Positions 1 to 8,469 of a DNA stretch of 64,000 bases are shown here, piece after piece. The position numbers and the translations under genes were made by a program. The notes beneath the pieces are model-generated. The model did no database searches and was not told where the DNA came from. It was given only the letters and a program-made list of their open reading frames with translations. The stretch is from the NCBI GenBank assembly GCA_020721065.1, contig DYNM01000011.1, positions 1-64,000 on the forward strand, written 5' to 3'. The DNA is from Thiocystis violascens (GTDB lineage: Bacteria > Pseudomonadota > Gammaproteobacteria > Chromatiales > Chromatiaceae). Every line of letters begins with the position of its first letter. Position 1 is the stretch's first letter.

Positions 1-21
1 GAGAGCGAATGACCCAGTTGT

Positions 22-225
22 GTGTACACACTTTTGCGCACATTTTTGGGAGCAGAACTGGTCGTGCAAGTCTCCGCCAGCATCGGCGTCACCTTTTATC
101 CGCAACCGCTGACATCAGAAGCAGATCAATTGCTGCGACAAGCCGATCAAGCGATGTATCGCGCCAAATTAGCAGGGCGCAATCGCATTCATTTGTTTCA
201 TCACAACATCGCCGATAACGAATAA
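22..225 (+). pseudogene. C-terminal fragment of a GGDEF (diguanylate cyclase) domain; in-frame TGA at 10-12 cuts it off upstream
   Basis: VSASIGVTFYP...ADQAMYRAKLAGRNRI is a typical GGDEF C-terminus; same frame has a stop at 10-12. Window edge prevents deciding pseudogene versus sequence error. Confidence 0.5.
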
Positions 226-324
226 CGCGGTTAAAAACAGTTGTCAGTTGTCAGTAAAAAGCACGGTTATCACTGATAACCGACAACTCAATCAACCGTT
301 TATATCGTCACTGCGTCACTCTTA
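218..324 (+). repeat. TIR element copy 1 (orientation A)
   Basis: ACGAATAACGCGGTTAAAAACAGTTGTCAGTTGTCAG...ACTGATAACCGACAACTCAATCAACCGTTTATATCGTCACTGCGTCACTCTTA. Confidence 0.75.
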
Positions 325-710
325 TTCGCTTCCAACACCAGCACCGCATCCATTTCCACCGCCGCTCCCTTGGGCAACGCCGCCACACCAATGGCTGCTC
401 GCGCCGGATAAGGCGCAGTGAAATACTCCGCCATCACCTGATTTATCAGCGGAAAATGCGCCAAATCCGTCAAAAACACATTCAACTTCACCACATCCGC
501 CAACGAACCACCCGCCGCATGTGCCACCGCCTGCACATTTTCCAGCACCTGCCGAATCTGCGCCGTCATATCGCCGTCCACCAGCTCCATCGTGTCCGCA
601 CACAACGGAATCTGTCCCGACAGATACACCGTGTCACCCACCCGCACCGCTTGCGAGTAAGTGCCAATTGCCTGCGGCGCCAGCGCGGTATGAATCACCT
701 CGCGTATCAT
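300..710 (-). CDS. ridA: RidA family enamine/imine deaminase
   Basis: [42 protein letters not shown] motifs. Confidence 0.9.
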   Translation of the reverse strand: MIREVIHTALAPQAIGTYSQAVRVGDTVYLSGQIPLCADTMELVDGDMTAQIRQVLENVQAVAHAAGGSLADVVKLNVFLTDLAHFPLINQVMAEYFTAPYPARAAIGVAALPKGAAVEMDAVLVLEANKSDAVTI

Positions 711-1561
711 TGCGCCGCTCCCGGCGTGGGAGTCGTCTCAACTGGCGCAGCATCAACTGGTGGCGCGGTCAGCGCATCACCTTCAGCGTCCATTTCCGCC
801 TCCATTTCCTTCTCAGAATAATCGGCTGGAATATCAAACTGCGATGCCGCAATTGCCTCCTTGCGAATCACCTTCACCTCACTTTCGGTCTCCATTTCCG
901 AACCCATCATCTGCATCTTGGTTTTCGTCAGAATGGGATAACCCTTCACCTTCGCCATTTCTGCCTGCTGCGCCGCACCTTCTGGCGTATCCGCTAACAA
1001 TCCATCCGGTCCAGACAAACTCATCATGTCAGTAAAGCGCGTGACATCAATATCCACCTCTTCAGTCGCCCAAATCTCCTGTTCAATACTCATCATCCCC
1101 GTTTTTTTAATCAAATACTTTTTACAATTCCATTCCCCGATTTTTTTCATCTCATCGGTCGGCGTCACCGTAATTTTAGTTTCCGCCATCATCGCCCGCA
1201 TTTGTTCCATGCCGGGCTGCGACATACTTTCTTTTACTCGCCCGACATTGATCTGGTAATACTGCTTCACCGCATGATTTAAAAACGTCATATTGCCGCT
1301 GGCAGGGTCAAGAATCATATCTGTCCCTTCTGCATCTGCACTGCTCACCTTCATCTTACCGTGCGCCAAATAGGTTTTACTCAACTCCTCTTGCGGCGCA
1401 TCTTCCGTCATTCCATTGCCGCGATTGAGCGTCTCAAAATACACGCCCATATCATCTGCTGCCTGCGCCAACGGCGCACTCAAACACAACAACAACGCAG
1501 CGGTGCGGCACACCCCACGCTGCAAACTGGTGCGCAACGCAAGGGAATTTAAATTGATCAT
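707..1561 (-). CDS. secreted DUF4412-like protein
   Basis: Signal peptide-like N-terminus ([16 protein letters not shown]); ATGA overlap with ridA. Confidence 0.55.
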   Translation of the reverse strand: MINLNSLALRTSLQRGVCRTAALLLCLSAPLAQAADDMGVYFETLNRGNGMTEDAPQEELSKTYLAHGKMKVSSADAEGTDMILDPASGNMTFLNHAVKQYYQINVGRVKESMSQPGMEQMRAMMAETKITVTPTDEMKKIGEWNCKKYLIKKTGMMSIEQEIWATEEVDIDVTRFTDMMSLSGPDGLLADTPEGAAQQAEMAKVKGYPILTKTKMQMMGSEMETESEVKVIRKEAIAASQFDIPADYSEKEMEAEMDAEGDALTAPPVDAAPVETTPTPGAAQ

Positions 1562-1660
1562 AGTGATTCCTCTAAAGTTTCAAAAAACAACAGGTTAAAT
1601 TAAAACGTTACCTTCCGTGCGCGTATTATAGATTGCCAGCGTAGTAACCAACGACATTTT

Positions 1661-1791
1661 TTAGGAGTGACACAGTTGCGATATAAGCGATTGATTGAGT
1701 TGTCAGTTATCAGTTAGCGGTGATCACCGTGCTTTTTACTGACAACCGATAACTGACAACTGACAACTTTTTGCACCCGCGTCACTCCTAA
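1661..1791 (-). repeat. TIR element copy 2 (orientation B), near complete
   Basis: TTAGGAGTGACACAGTTGCGATATAAGCGATTGATTGAGTTGTCAG...CTGACAACTTTTTGCACCCGCGTCACTCCTAA. Confidence 0.85.
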
Positions 1792-1917
1792 TTTCATTCA
1801 CTCGCTGCCACCCCGCGCCCCCATTCATCAAGCCGTCATCCGCCGCTCACATCGTTGCAACTCGCGCCTTCTACCATCAATCGCTACCCCAAGTGAACCC
1901 CCCCAATTGAGGTCAGA

Positions 1918-2679
1918 ATGGTTGCGTCAGCTTTAGCGTTAGCAGCGCCGCGAGGCGAACGGTTATTCGTAGAATTAGCAACCTCAGCGCGAGAAGTTCG
2001 GGCGGCGCAAGCGTTGCGCTATCGCGTATTTGGTGAAGAATTAGGCGCACAACTCAAAGGTGATATTGGCTGCGATGTCGATGAATTTGATGACTATTGC
2101 CAGCATTTATTAGTGCGCGAAGTCAGCAGTGGTCGCATTATTGGTTGCACCCGTTTATTAACCGATCATCAAGCAGCGCGGCTGGGTCAATTTTATTCAG
2201 AAACTGAATTTGATTTAACCGCAATTCGCCAATTGCCGGGGCGGTTATTAGAAGTTGGACGCACCTGCATTGATCCCGAATTTCGTCAAGGTGCCGCAAT
2301 TGCAGTGTTATGGTCGGGATTAGCCGCATTTATTCATTTACATCATTTTGATTATTTATTCGGCTGCGCCAGCATTCCGCTCGGCGATAACGACTTGCAA
2401 GCCGCAGCGATGATGAATCGACTGCGCCGACAAGCGTTGGCACCAGCCGCGCTGCGGGTGACGCCGCGAGCGCCGCTGTTGACCACGCATATCGACGACA
2501 ACTTGGACGCACCGCTGCCGCCGTTGTTGCGGACGTATCTGCGTCTGGGTGCCAAGGTCTGCGGCGAGCCGTGCCGTGATGCTGCGTTTGGCGTCGCTGA
2601 CGTGTTGATTTTGCTCAATGTGGACGAGATCAATCCCAGCTTTTCGCGGCATTTCCTCAGTCGTTCGGCGGAGCAGTGA
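1918..2679 (+). CDS. olsB: GNAT-type ornithine-acyl-ACP N-acyltransferase (OlsB-like)
   Basis: ALRYRVFGEELGA...GCTRLL...LLEVGRTCIDPEFRQGAAIAVLWSGLAAFI, typical of the OlsB/hemolysin-like acyltransferase family; directly followed by a PlsC-type domain. Confidence 0.8.
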   Translation: MVASALALAAPRGERLFVELATSAREVRAAQALRYRVFGEELGAQLKGDIGCDVDEFDDYCQHLLVREVSSGRIIGCTRLLTDHQAARLGQFYSETEFDLTAIRQLPGRLLEVGRTCIDPEFRQGAAIAVLWSGLAAFIHLHHFDYLFGCASIPLGDNDLQAAAMMNRLRRQALAPAALRVTPRAPLLTTHIDDNLDAPLPPLLRTYLRLGAKVCGEPCRDAAFGVADVLILLNVDEINPSFSRHFLSRSAEQ

Positions 2680-4677
2680 GTGCGCATGATCGCCCGCGCT
2701 ATCGGACGTGGGTTGCAAGTGAGCGCCCATTTGTTGCTGGGAGCTGGGCTGGCGCTGTTTCTTAGCGCCAGCAGGCGTGGTGGACATCAACCTGCTTGGC
2801 AAGCATCTCTCGTGCGCTGGTGGCATCAGTGGTTATGTCGCGCTTTGGGCGTTGAGGTGCGCGTCAGCGGACAGGTCGTGCCCAACTGTCTGCTGGTGAG
2901 CAATCACATTTCTTGGCTTGATATTCCCGTTCTCGGCGCACAGGGCGAGCTGCGGTTTTTAGCCAAATCTGAAGTGCGGCGTTGGCCGCTGATCGGCTGG
3001 CTGGCGCAGTGCATTGACACCATTTTTATCGAACGTGGCGCTCATCAAGTCAGCGCGATCACTGCGCAGTTAGTCAGCGCGTTGACGACAGGCGGCACCT
3101 TGCTGATTTTTCCCGAAGGCACGACCACTGACGGCAGCGGTGTCGGACGGTTTCATGCCCGCTTGTTTGGGGCGGCGCAACTGCCCGGGCAACAGATTCA
3201 ACCCGTTGCCATCAGCTATCACCACGGCGCTGCGCCAACGCCGGAGACGGCAATTGCCTACATTGGTAACGAGACGTTGTTGGCGAATTTGTGGCGGGTG
3301 CTGCGTCATCCGCAGTTAGTGGTGCAGGTGCATTTTTTGCCGCCATTTCCGGTCGCAGCCGGGGCAAAACGGCGTGAATTGGCCGAGCTGGCGCAGGCAT
3401 TGATTGTGGCGGCGCTAAAAAATCCATTTAACTATCCAATGCCAAAGCCCTCTAACCACCTTTTTGCAAAGGAAAGATTTAATACGCTTTTTTCAAAGAA
3501 AGGCTTTTTTTTCTCTCCTTTTAGCAAAGAGAGGCAGGAAGATTTATCAAGATTGAATCTCGCCGTCGTTACCGAAACCTACCCGCCCGAAATCAACGGC
3601 GTTGCTAACACGATGCAGCAACTGGTGGACGGTTTAGCGGCGCGTGGTCATCAGCTCCAGCTCATCCGCCCGCGCCAGCCGAGCGATCCCGACTCCGCGC
3701 CTCTCGTGCCAACGCTGTTAGTGCCCGGATTGCCGCTGCCGGGCTATCGCGGATTGCGGTTTGGGCTGCCGGTGTATTGGCGACTGCGGCGACACTGGTC
3801 ACGTCAGCGCCCGGATTTGATTTATATCGCCACCCAAGGCCCGCTCGGACACGCGGCGCTGGCGGCAGCGCGAGCGTTGCAAATTCCCACCGTCACCGGA
3901 TTTCACACGCAATTTCAACACTATAGCCGCCATTACGGATTGGGGTTTTTGCTGCGTCCGATCAGCGCCAGCTTGCGCCATTTCCACAATCGTTCTGATT
4001 TAACGCTGGTGCCCACAGCGGCGCTGCAAACGGAATTGACCGCCGCCGGTTTCAACAACGTGCAGGTGTTTGGGCGCGGCGTTGACGTAACGCGGTTTGC
4101 ACCGACGCGCCGCAGTGCTGCATTGCGGCAATCGTGGGGCTGCGACGAGCGCAGTTTGGTCGTCATTCACGTCGGACGCATCGCCGCTGAGAAGAATCTT
4201 GATGTCGCGTATCAGGCTTATCGCGCCATCGCAGCGGAACAGCCGGAGGCGACATTCGTCCTCGTCGGCAACGGCCCGGAGCGCGAACACTGGCAGCAGC
4301 GGTTTCCTGACGTGCGCTGCGTCGGCGCAAAAGTTGGCGTTGACCTCGCCGCGCATTACGCCAGCGGCGATCTCTTTTTATTTCCCAGCCTGACCGAGAC
4401 TTTCGGCAACGTCGTCACCGAAGCGATGGCGAGCGGCTTGGCGGTGATCGCGTTTGATGACGCCGCCGCTCACGCCTACATCCGCAGTGGTCACAACGGC
4501 GTGACGGTTCCGGTGACTGAGCCAGCAGCGTTTATCGCTGCGAGCGTGGCCACAGCGCGGGATCGGCAGCGGTTACGCGAATTGGGACTGGCGGCGCGGC
4601 ACACGGCAGAAGAATTGAGTTGGGAACGGGTGCTCGGCGGTTTAGAAACGCATTTTGCTGAAGTGCTGCGCCGTTAA
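2680..4677 (+). CDS. fused lyso-ornithine-lipid/1-acylglycerol-type acyltransferase (OlsA/PlsC-like, N-terminal) and GT4 glycosyltransferase (C-terminal)
   Basis: N-term: VSNHISWLDIPVLG (HX4D), FIERG, LIFPEGTTTDG; C-term: AVVTETYPPEINGVANTMQQL, GFHTQFQHYS, GRGVDVTRFAP, HVGRIAAEKNL, SLTETFGNVVTEAMASGLAVIAFD. One uninterrupted 665-aa ORF. Confidence 0.85.
   Translation: MRMIARAIGRGLQVSAHLLLGAGLALFLSASRRGGHQPAWQASLVRWWHQWLCRALGVEVRVSGQVVPNCLLVSNHISWLDIPVLGAQGELRFLAKSEVRRWPLIGWLAQCIDTIFIERGAHQVSAITAQLVSALTTGGTLLIFPEGTTTDGSGVGRFHARLFGAAQLPGQQIQPVAISYHHGAAPTPETAIAYIGNETLLANLWRVLRHPQLVVQVHFLPPFPVAAGAKRRELAELAQALIVAALKNPFNYPMPKPSNHLFAKERFNTLFSKKGFFFSPFSKERQEDLSRLNLAVVTETYPPEINGVANTMQQLVDGLAARGHQLQLIRPRQPSDPDSAPLVPTLLVPGLPLPGYRGLRFGLPVYWRLRRHWSRQRPDLIYIATQGPLGHAALAAARALQIPTVTGFHTQFQHYSRHYGLGFLLRPISASLRHFHNRSDLTLVPTAALQTELTAAGFNNVQVFGRGVDVTRFAPTRRSAALRQSWGCDERSLVVIHVGRIAAEKNLDVAYQAYRAIAAEQPEATFVLVGNGPEREHWQQRFPDVRCVGAKVGVDLAAHYASGDLFLFPSLTETFGNVVTEAMASGLAVIAFDDAAAHAYIRSGHNGVTVPVTEPAAFIAASVATARDRQRLRELGLAARHTAEELSWERVLGGLETHFAEVLRR
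3415..3556 (+). repeat. repeat-like, AT-rich linker with serial small palindromes inside the fusion ORF
   Basis: CCTTTTTGCAAAGG, CTTTTTTCAAAG, CTCTCCTTTTAGCAAAGAGAG in tandem. Confidence 0.5.
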
Positions 4678-4750
4678 AAAGCACCTGAATGGCGTAAAAA
4701 AATAGGTTTACAATCGCTCAGGTCTTGATAGCAATAACGGCAATACAGCG

Positions 4751-5182
4751 ATGACCAATCTGCATGACACCGATTTTTATGCTTGGACGCAATTGCAAGT
4801 AGCTTTACTCAAAGCGCGGCGCTGGTCAGCAATGGATATTGACGGCTTAATTGAAGAAATTAACAGCATGGGCGCAAGCGAAAGGCGAGAGTTAATTAAC
4901 CGGCTGGCGGTGTTATTAGGGCATTTATTGAAGTGGCAATATCAACCGTCTTATCGTGGTCGCAGTTGGCAACTAACCTTAAAAGAACAGCGCCGCCAAT
5001 TACATCGCTTGCTGCGCGACAATCCCAGCTTACGCGCCAAACTGACCGAATTGATCAGCGATGCTTATGGCGATGCAATTTTATTAGCCGCTAAAGAAAC
5101 TGGTTTAGATGAACAGCATTTTCCTGATAGTTGTCCGTATGCTGAAGATGATTTATTCAGTTTAGAGTTTTATCCTGATTGA
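4751..5182 (+). CDS. DUF29 family protein
   Basis: DFYAWTQLQVALLKARRWSAMDIDGLIEEINSMGASERREL...LLGHLLKWQYQP. Confidence 0.85.
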   Translation: MTNLHDTDFYAWTQLQVALLKARRWSAMDIDGLIEEINSMGASERRELINRLAVLLGHLLKWQYQPSYRGRSWQLTLKEQRRQLHRLLRDNPSLRAKLTELISDAYGDAILLAAKETGLDEQHFPDSCPYAEDDLFSLEFYPD

Positions 5183-5332
5183 ATCATCACAGCGATTTGT
5201 GCTCGCTGACTATTAAATCCCGCCCGTCATCAAACTGACCACAAGAATTCACCGCGCCGTCACCATCTCCGCATCAGTTGGCAACGCATCATCTCGAAGA
5301 TAAGCAAACTTCTTTTTCGAGGCGCAGCGCCG

Positions 5333-6130
5333 ATGTCCACAATCAAACGCATGAATCCGTTGAAATATCGCAGCCTGTTTATTTCCGATGTGCATTTGGG
5401 CAGTCGCGGCTGTCAAGCAAAGTATTTACTAGATTTTTTGCAAACCACGCAGTGTAAACAATTATATCTGGTGGGCGATATTGTGGATGTATGGGAAATG
5501 CGCAACGGGATTTATTGGCCGGAAGCACATAACGCGGTGGTGCGCGAAGTGTTAGAAAAAGCGCGGTCTGGCACTGAAGTGATTTATATCCCCGGCAATC
5601 ACGATGAGCTATTACGGGCGCATCTTGGCGCAGAGTTTGGTGCAGTGTTAATCCGCGATGAGGTGATTCACGAATGTGCGAATGGAGAGCGGTTTTTGGT
5701 GTTACACGGCGACCGTTTTGATGGCGTGGTGCAACAAAGTCGGTGGTTAGCGCAGCTTGGTGCGAGTGCGTATGACAATTTGCTGGCGCTCAATGGTTTG
5801 TTAAATCGGATTCGGCGGCAATTGGGGCTGCGTTATTGGTCGCTGGCGGGTTATCTAAAACAGCGAGTGAAGCACGCGGTGCAATATATCGGCAATTTCG
5901 AGACAGCGTTGGCGCTAGAGGCGCAGCGCATTGGTGTGAACGGAATGATTTGCGGGCACATTCATCATGCCGAAATGCGCGAAATTGGCGCAACGTTATA
6001 TTGCAATTGCGGTGATTGGGTAGAAAGCTGCACGGCATTGGTGGAACATCACGATGGACGTTTGGAATTGGTGCGGTGGGTAGATGTTGCAGAAGAAACG
6101 GTGGGCGTGGCGCTGCCGGTGGCGGCTTGA
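5333..6130 (+). CDS. plcP: metallophosphoesterase of the UDP-2,3-diacylglucosamine-hydrolase-like family, PlcP type
   Basis: FISDVHLGSRGCQAKYLLDFL, LVGDIVDVWEM, YIPGNHDE, VLHGDRFD, ICGHIHHAEMR, NCGDWVESCTALVEH; resembles remembered alpha-proteobacterial PlcP sequences more than classical LpxH. Confidence 0.7.
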   Translation: MSTIKRMNPLKYRSLFISDVHLGSRGCQAKYLLDFLQTTQCKQLYLVGDIVDVWEMRNGIYWPEAHNAVVREVLEKARSGTEVIYIPGNHDELLRAHLGAEFGAVLIRDEVIHECANGERFLVLHGDRFDGVVQQSRWLAQLGASAYDNLLALNGLLNRIRRQLGLRYWSLAGYLKQRVKHAVQYIGNFETALALEAQRIGVNGMICGHIHHAEMREIGATLYCNCGDWVESCTALVEHHDGRLELVRWVDVAEETVGVALPVAA

Positions 6131-6144
6131 ATCCTGTTTAGTGC

Positions 6145-6246
6145 TTAGGTTATGCAACTGAAAACAGTTGTTAGTTGTCAGTAAAAAGCATGGTTGTTAC
6201 TGACAACTCGATCAATCACTTATATCGTAATTGCGTTACTTCTACT
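6145..6246 (+). repeat. TIR element copy 3 (orientation A, degenerate left end)
   Basis: AGTTGTTAGTTGTCAGTAAAAAGCATGGTTGTTACTGACAACTCGATCAATCACTTATATCGTAATTGCGTTACTTCTA. Confidence 0.75.
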
Positions 6247-6277
6247 TCTACTTCTAGTTTTAGTTAAATAGCATATC

Positions 6278-6361
6278 ACGGAGCTTTCTTCGCGGTAACA
6301 TGTTATTTAGGGTGAGTATTTAACATGTTCTTATGTGTGCTTGCTAAATAGCTCCGTTTTT
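6278..6361. other. nested inverted repeats between convergent plcP-like and btaB-like genes
   Basis: ACGGAGCT (6278-6285) pairs with AGCTCCGT (6350-6357); duplicated palindrome TAACATGTT(A) at 6296-6305 and 6321-6329. Confidence 0.5.
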
Positions 6362-7079
6362 AAATAATTTTTTCCCCCACAAACACATAATACGGCACCC
6401 GCACTCCCGGTAAATACGGCACCGGAGCGCGATGTTCAGTCAATTCGTGATTGGGTAATAACTGCCGCAATGTCATCAATTGCGCAGGTTGTAAATGAAC
6501 GCCATCGTGACCAAACCAACGCGGCCACAACCAGCGCGTCAACGCATCGTGGCGCACCAAGCCCGCCGCCGGTTGCGCTGCTGAGACATAAAAATCCACC
6601 ACGCCCAATTTTCCGCCCGGCTTGAGCAACGTCAGCGCGTTGTGCAACGCTCCTTCCCAATTCGGAATCATCGTCAGCGCATACGAAAAATAAACCACAT
6701 CAAAGCGTTGCGCGGATTGATACGTCACTGCGTCCGCTTCAATTACCCGCACATTCGGCAAACTGGCAGTGCGTTGTCGCGCCCGCGCCAACAATGCCGG
6801 GCATAAATCTACCAATTCCACCGCGCCCAAGTGCGCCAGCCGCTCGCCGAGAAACTCCACATTCCGCCCCGTACCCGCACCTAATTCCAGCACACTCGCG
6901 CCCGGCGGCGGTGCCAATCGTGCCATCAATTCGGCGCGACCATGCAGCAAACGTTCTCGAAAAGCATCGTATTGTGCTGCCTGTGGCGCATAAAATGCCG
7001 TCAACCGTTCGGCAAGACTGCCGTGACGCGGTTGTCCGCGCAGCAGCCGCCATAACACCTGCAATTCACCGGCGTTCAT
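6360..7079 (-). CDS. btaB: SAM-dependent methyltransferase, BtaB-like
   Basis: VLELGAGTGRNVEFL; next to the BtaA-like ORF on the same strand; FYAPQAAQYDAFRERLLHGR N-terminus. Confidence 0.75.
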   Translation of the reverse strand: MNAGELQVLWRLLRGQPRHGSLAERLTAFYAPQAAQYDAFRERLLHGRAELMARLAPPPGASVLELGAGTGRNVEFLGERLAHLGAVELVDLCPALLARARQRTASLPNVRVIEADAVTYQSAQRFDVVYFSYALTMIPNWEGALHNALTLLKPGGKLGVVDFYVSAAQPAAGLVRHDALTRWLWPRWFGHDGVHLQPAQLMTLRQLLPNHELTEHRAPVPYLPGVRVPYYVFVGEKII

Positions 7080-7082
7080 GCG

Positions 7083-8351
7083 TCAAACCCCAACCAAATC
7101 AGCAACATGAAAACCAGCATAAGTGTGAACCCGATCTTGCCGTTGCAGGTCTTGCGCTAAACGGTCGTGAAACTGCAACCGCTCGCGTAACGGCGTGTGC
7201 GCCGCGCCCACCGTAATCAAATTGAGATACTCCGGCGTAGCGTGCGCACTGCGAAACAGCACCCGCGCCTCCGCCGTCGCCCGTGCAAGGATCGCGTTCC
7301 ACTCCTCGGTCAGCGCCTCGGGATAGTACGAACTCATCCAATCCATGTGATCGAGCAGCACAAAGCGCGACAACCGCTCCTCAGTGGTTTGTAAAAACGC
7401 AGTGACGGTGCAGGTATGCGGCACAATCCGCGCCGCCAAACCTGATTTAAGTGCATGAAAATTATCGCGTTTCAGATATTCGGGGCAACAATTTTCGGTG
7501 TAGCGCCCGTTGATATAAACCGCCCAAAAATAGTTCGTCCACACCGGCAGCTCACGAAACACATACTCCACCGCCTCGCGGATAAACCCAGCAACGCCAT
7601 GCTGATGCTGCGCCTGCACCTGCTGCCGCTGCGCCGCTGGCACTCCCAGCAGATTCATCGTGAGCTGGCGCGACAACGTCCAATTCATCCCCGCACCCCA
7701 CAACAACGGCTGCACTCGCGTATCATAAATTTCTCGTTGTGCATCAAGTGCTTGCGCTTGAAATAGATCGCCAACGCCCGCCGCCAAACGCGGACGCACG
7801 CGCAAATAAGCGCGAAAAGCACGAGCAACCACACCGGCTAATCCTTGGAAATACAACCCGCCGTGTTGCGCATGAAACCAATGGAGATGCGAATCCCAAA
7901 ATTGCTGCGCAAATGGTGATAATTCGTTGCGCAGCGCGTCATAATACAACTCGCGGAATTGCGGATGCACACCGCGTCCAAATAATGCAAAAAAGTCATT
8001 AAATGCAAGTTGTTTAATAGCCGCTAGTTTCAATTCTAATAACGCAGTTTGACGCGGATTTGCATCCACTGCATGAATACGGCGCGGCGCTGCAAGTGCA
8101 TAATCCAATACATTACAACCGGCGCTAGTAATCACCAACAATGAATCATTTGGTGTTAATTCCAACGCCACTCGATCCACTGCGGGGTCTTCCCAACAAG
8201 TGTTATAAACCAACGAGCGGGAATAAATTGCGTTAAATACCACTTGATCAATGCGGTCGCGCAAAGTGAGGGTCGCTTTCACAGTAAAAGTCTCGTTGGC
8301 AGCACGAATAGTTAAATCGTGCGAGCCTAAATGCACGGCATGACGCGGCAA
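7083..8351 (-). CDS. btaA: DUF3419 family S-adenosylmethionine:diacylglycerol 3-amino-3-carboxypropyltransferase, BtaA-like
   Basis: LVYNTCWEDPAVDRVALELTPNDSLLVITSAGCNVLDYALAAPRRIHAVDANPRQTALLELKLAAI; TTG start, start position uncertain. Confidence 0.85.
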   Translation of the reverse strand: MPRHAVHLGSHDLTIRAANETFTVKATLTLRDRIDQVVFNAIYSRSLVYNTCWEDPAVDRVALELTPNDSLLVITSAGCNVLDYALAAPRRIHAVDANPRQTALLELKLAAIKQLAFNDFFALFGRGVHPQFRELYYDALRNELSPFAQQFWDSHLHWFHAQHGGLYFQGLAGVVARAFRAYLRVRPRLAAGVGDLFQAQALDAQREIYDTRVQPLLWGAGMNWTLSRQLTMNLLGVPAAQRQQVQAQHQHGVAGFIREAVEYVFRELPVWTNYFWAVYINGRYTENCCPEYLKRDNFHALKSGLAARIVPHTCTVTAFLQTTEERLSRFVLLDHMDWMSSYYPEALTEEWNAILARATAEARVLFRSAHATPEYLNLITVGAAHTPLRERLQFHDRLAQDLQRQDRVHTYAGFHVADLVGV

Positions 8352-8418
8352 TGACTGCTTAATGACTAAATGATGAAAAACTGCGAATGTTGCGTCATAA
8401 ACGTCACCAAATGGTCAT
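8351..8418. promoter_or_regulatory. candidate Pho boxes between divergent btaA and arsC
   Basis: Minus strand GTCATTAAGCAGTCAT (8351-8366) and plus strand GTCACCAAATGGTCAT (8403-8418): GTCAY direct repeats each spaced 11 nt, as in CTGTCAT-N4-CTGTCAT. Confidence 0.4.
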
Positions 8419-8469
8419 CATTTTTGGCGACGATGCCTCTAATTGCCGCTATTTTTTGAGATCGTCACC

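Noticed and set aside
2352-2826. Antisense ORFs over olsB
   Set aside because: Overlap a convincing coding gene; low-complexity, no recognisable domain.
5225-5300. Pho-box search upstream of the plcP-like gene
   Set aside because: CCGTCATCAAACTGACC has only one good half-site; not convincing.
6236-6262. CTTCTA hexamer tandem repeat
   Set aside because: Only about three units; probably trivial slippage next to a TIR-element end.
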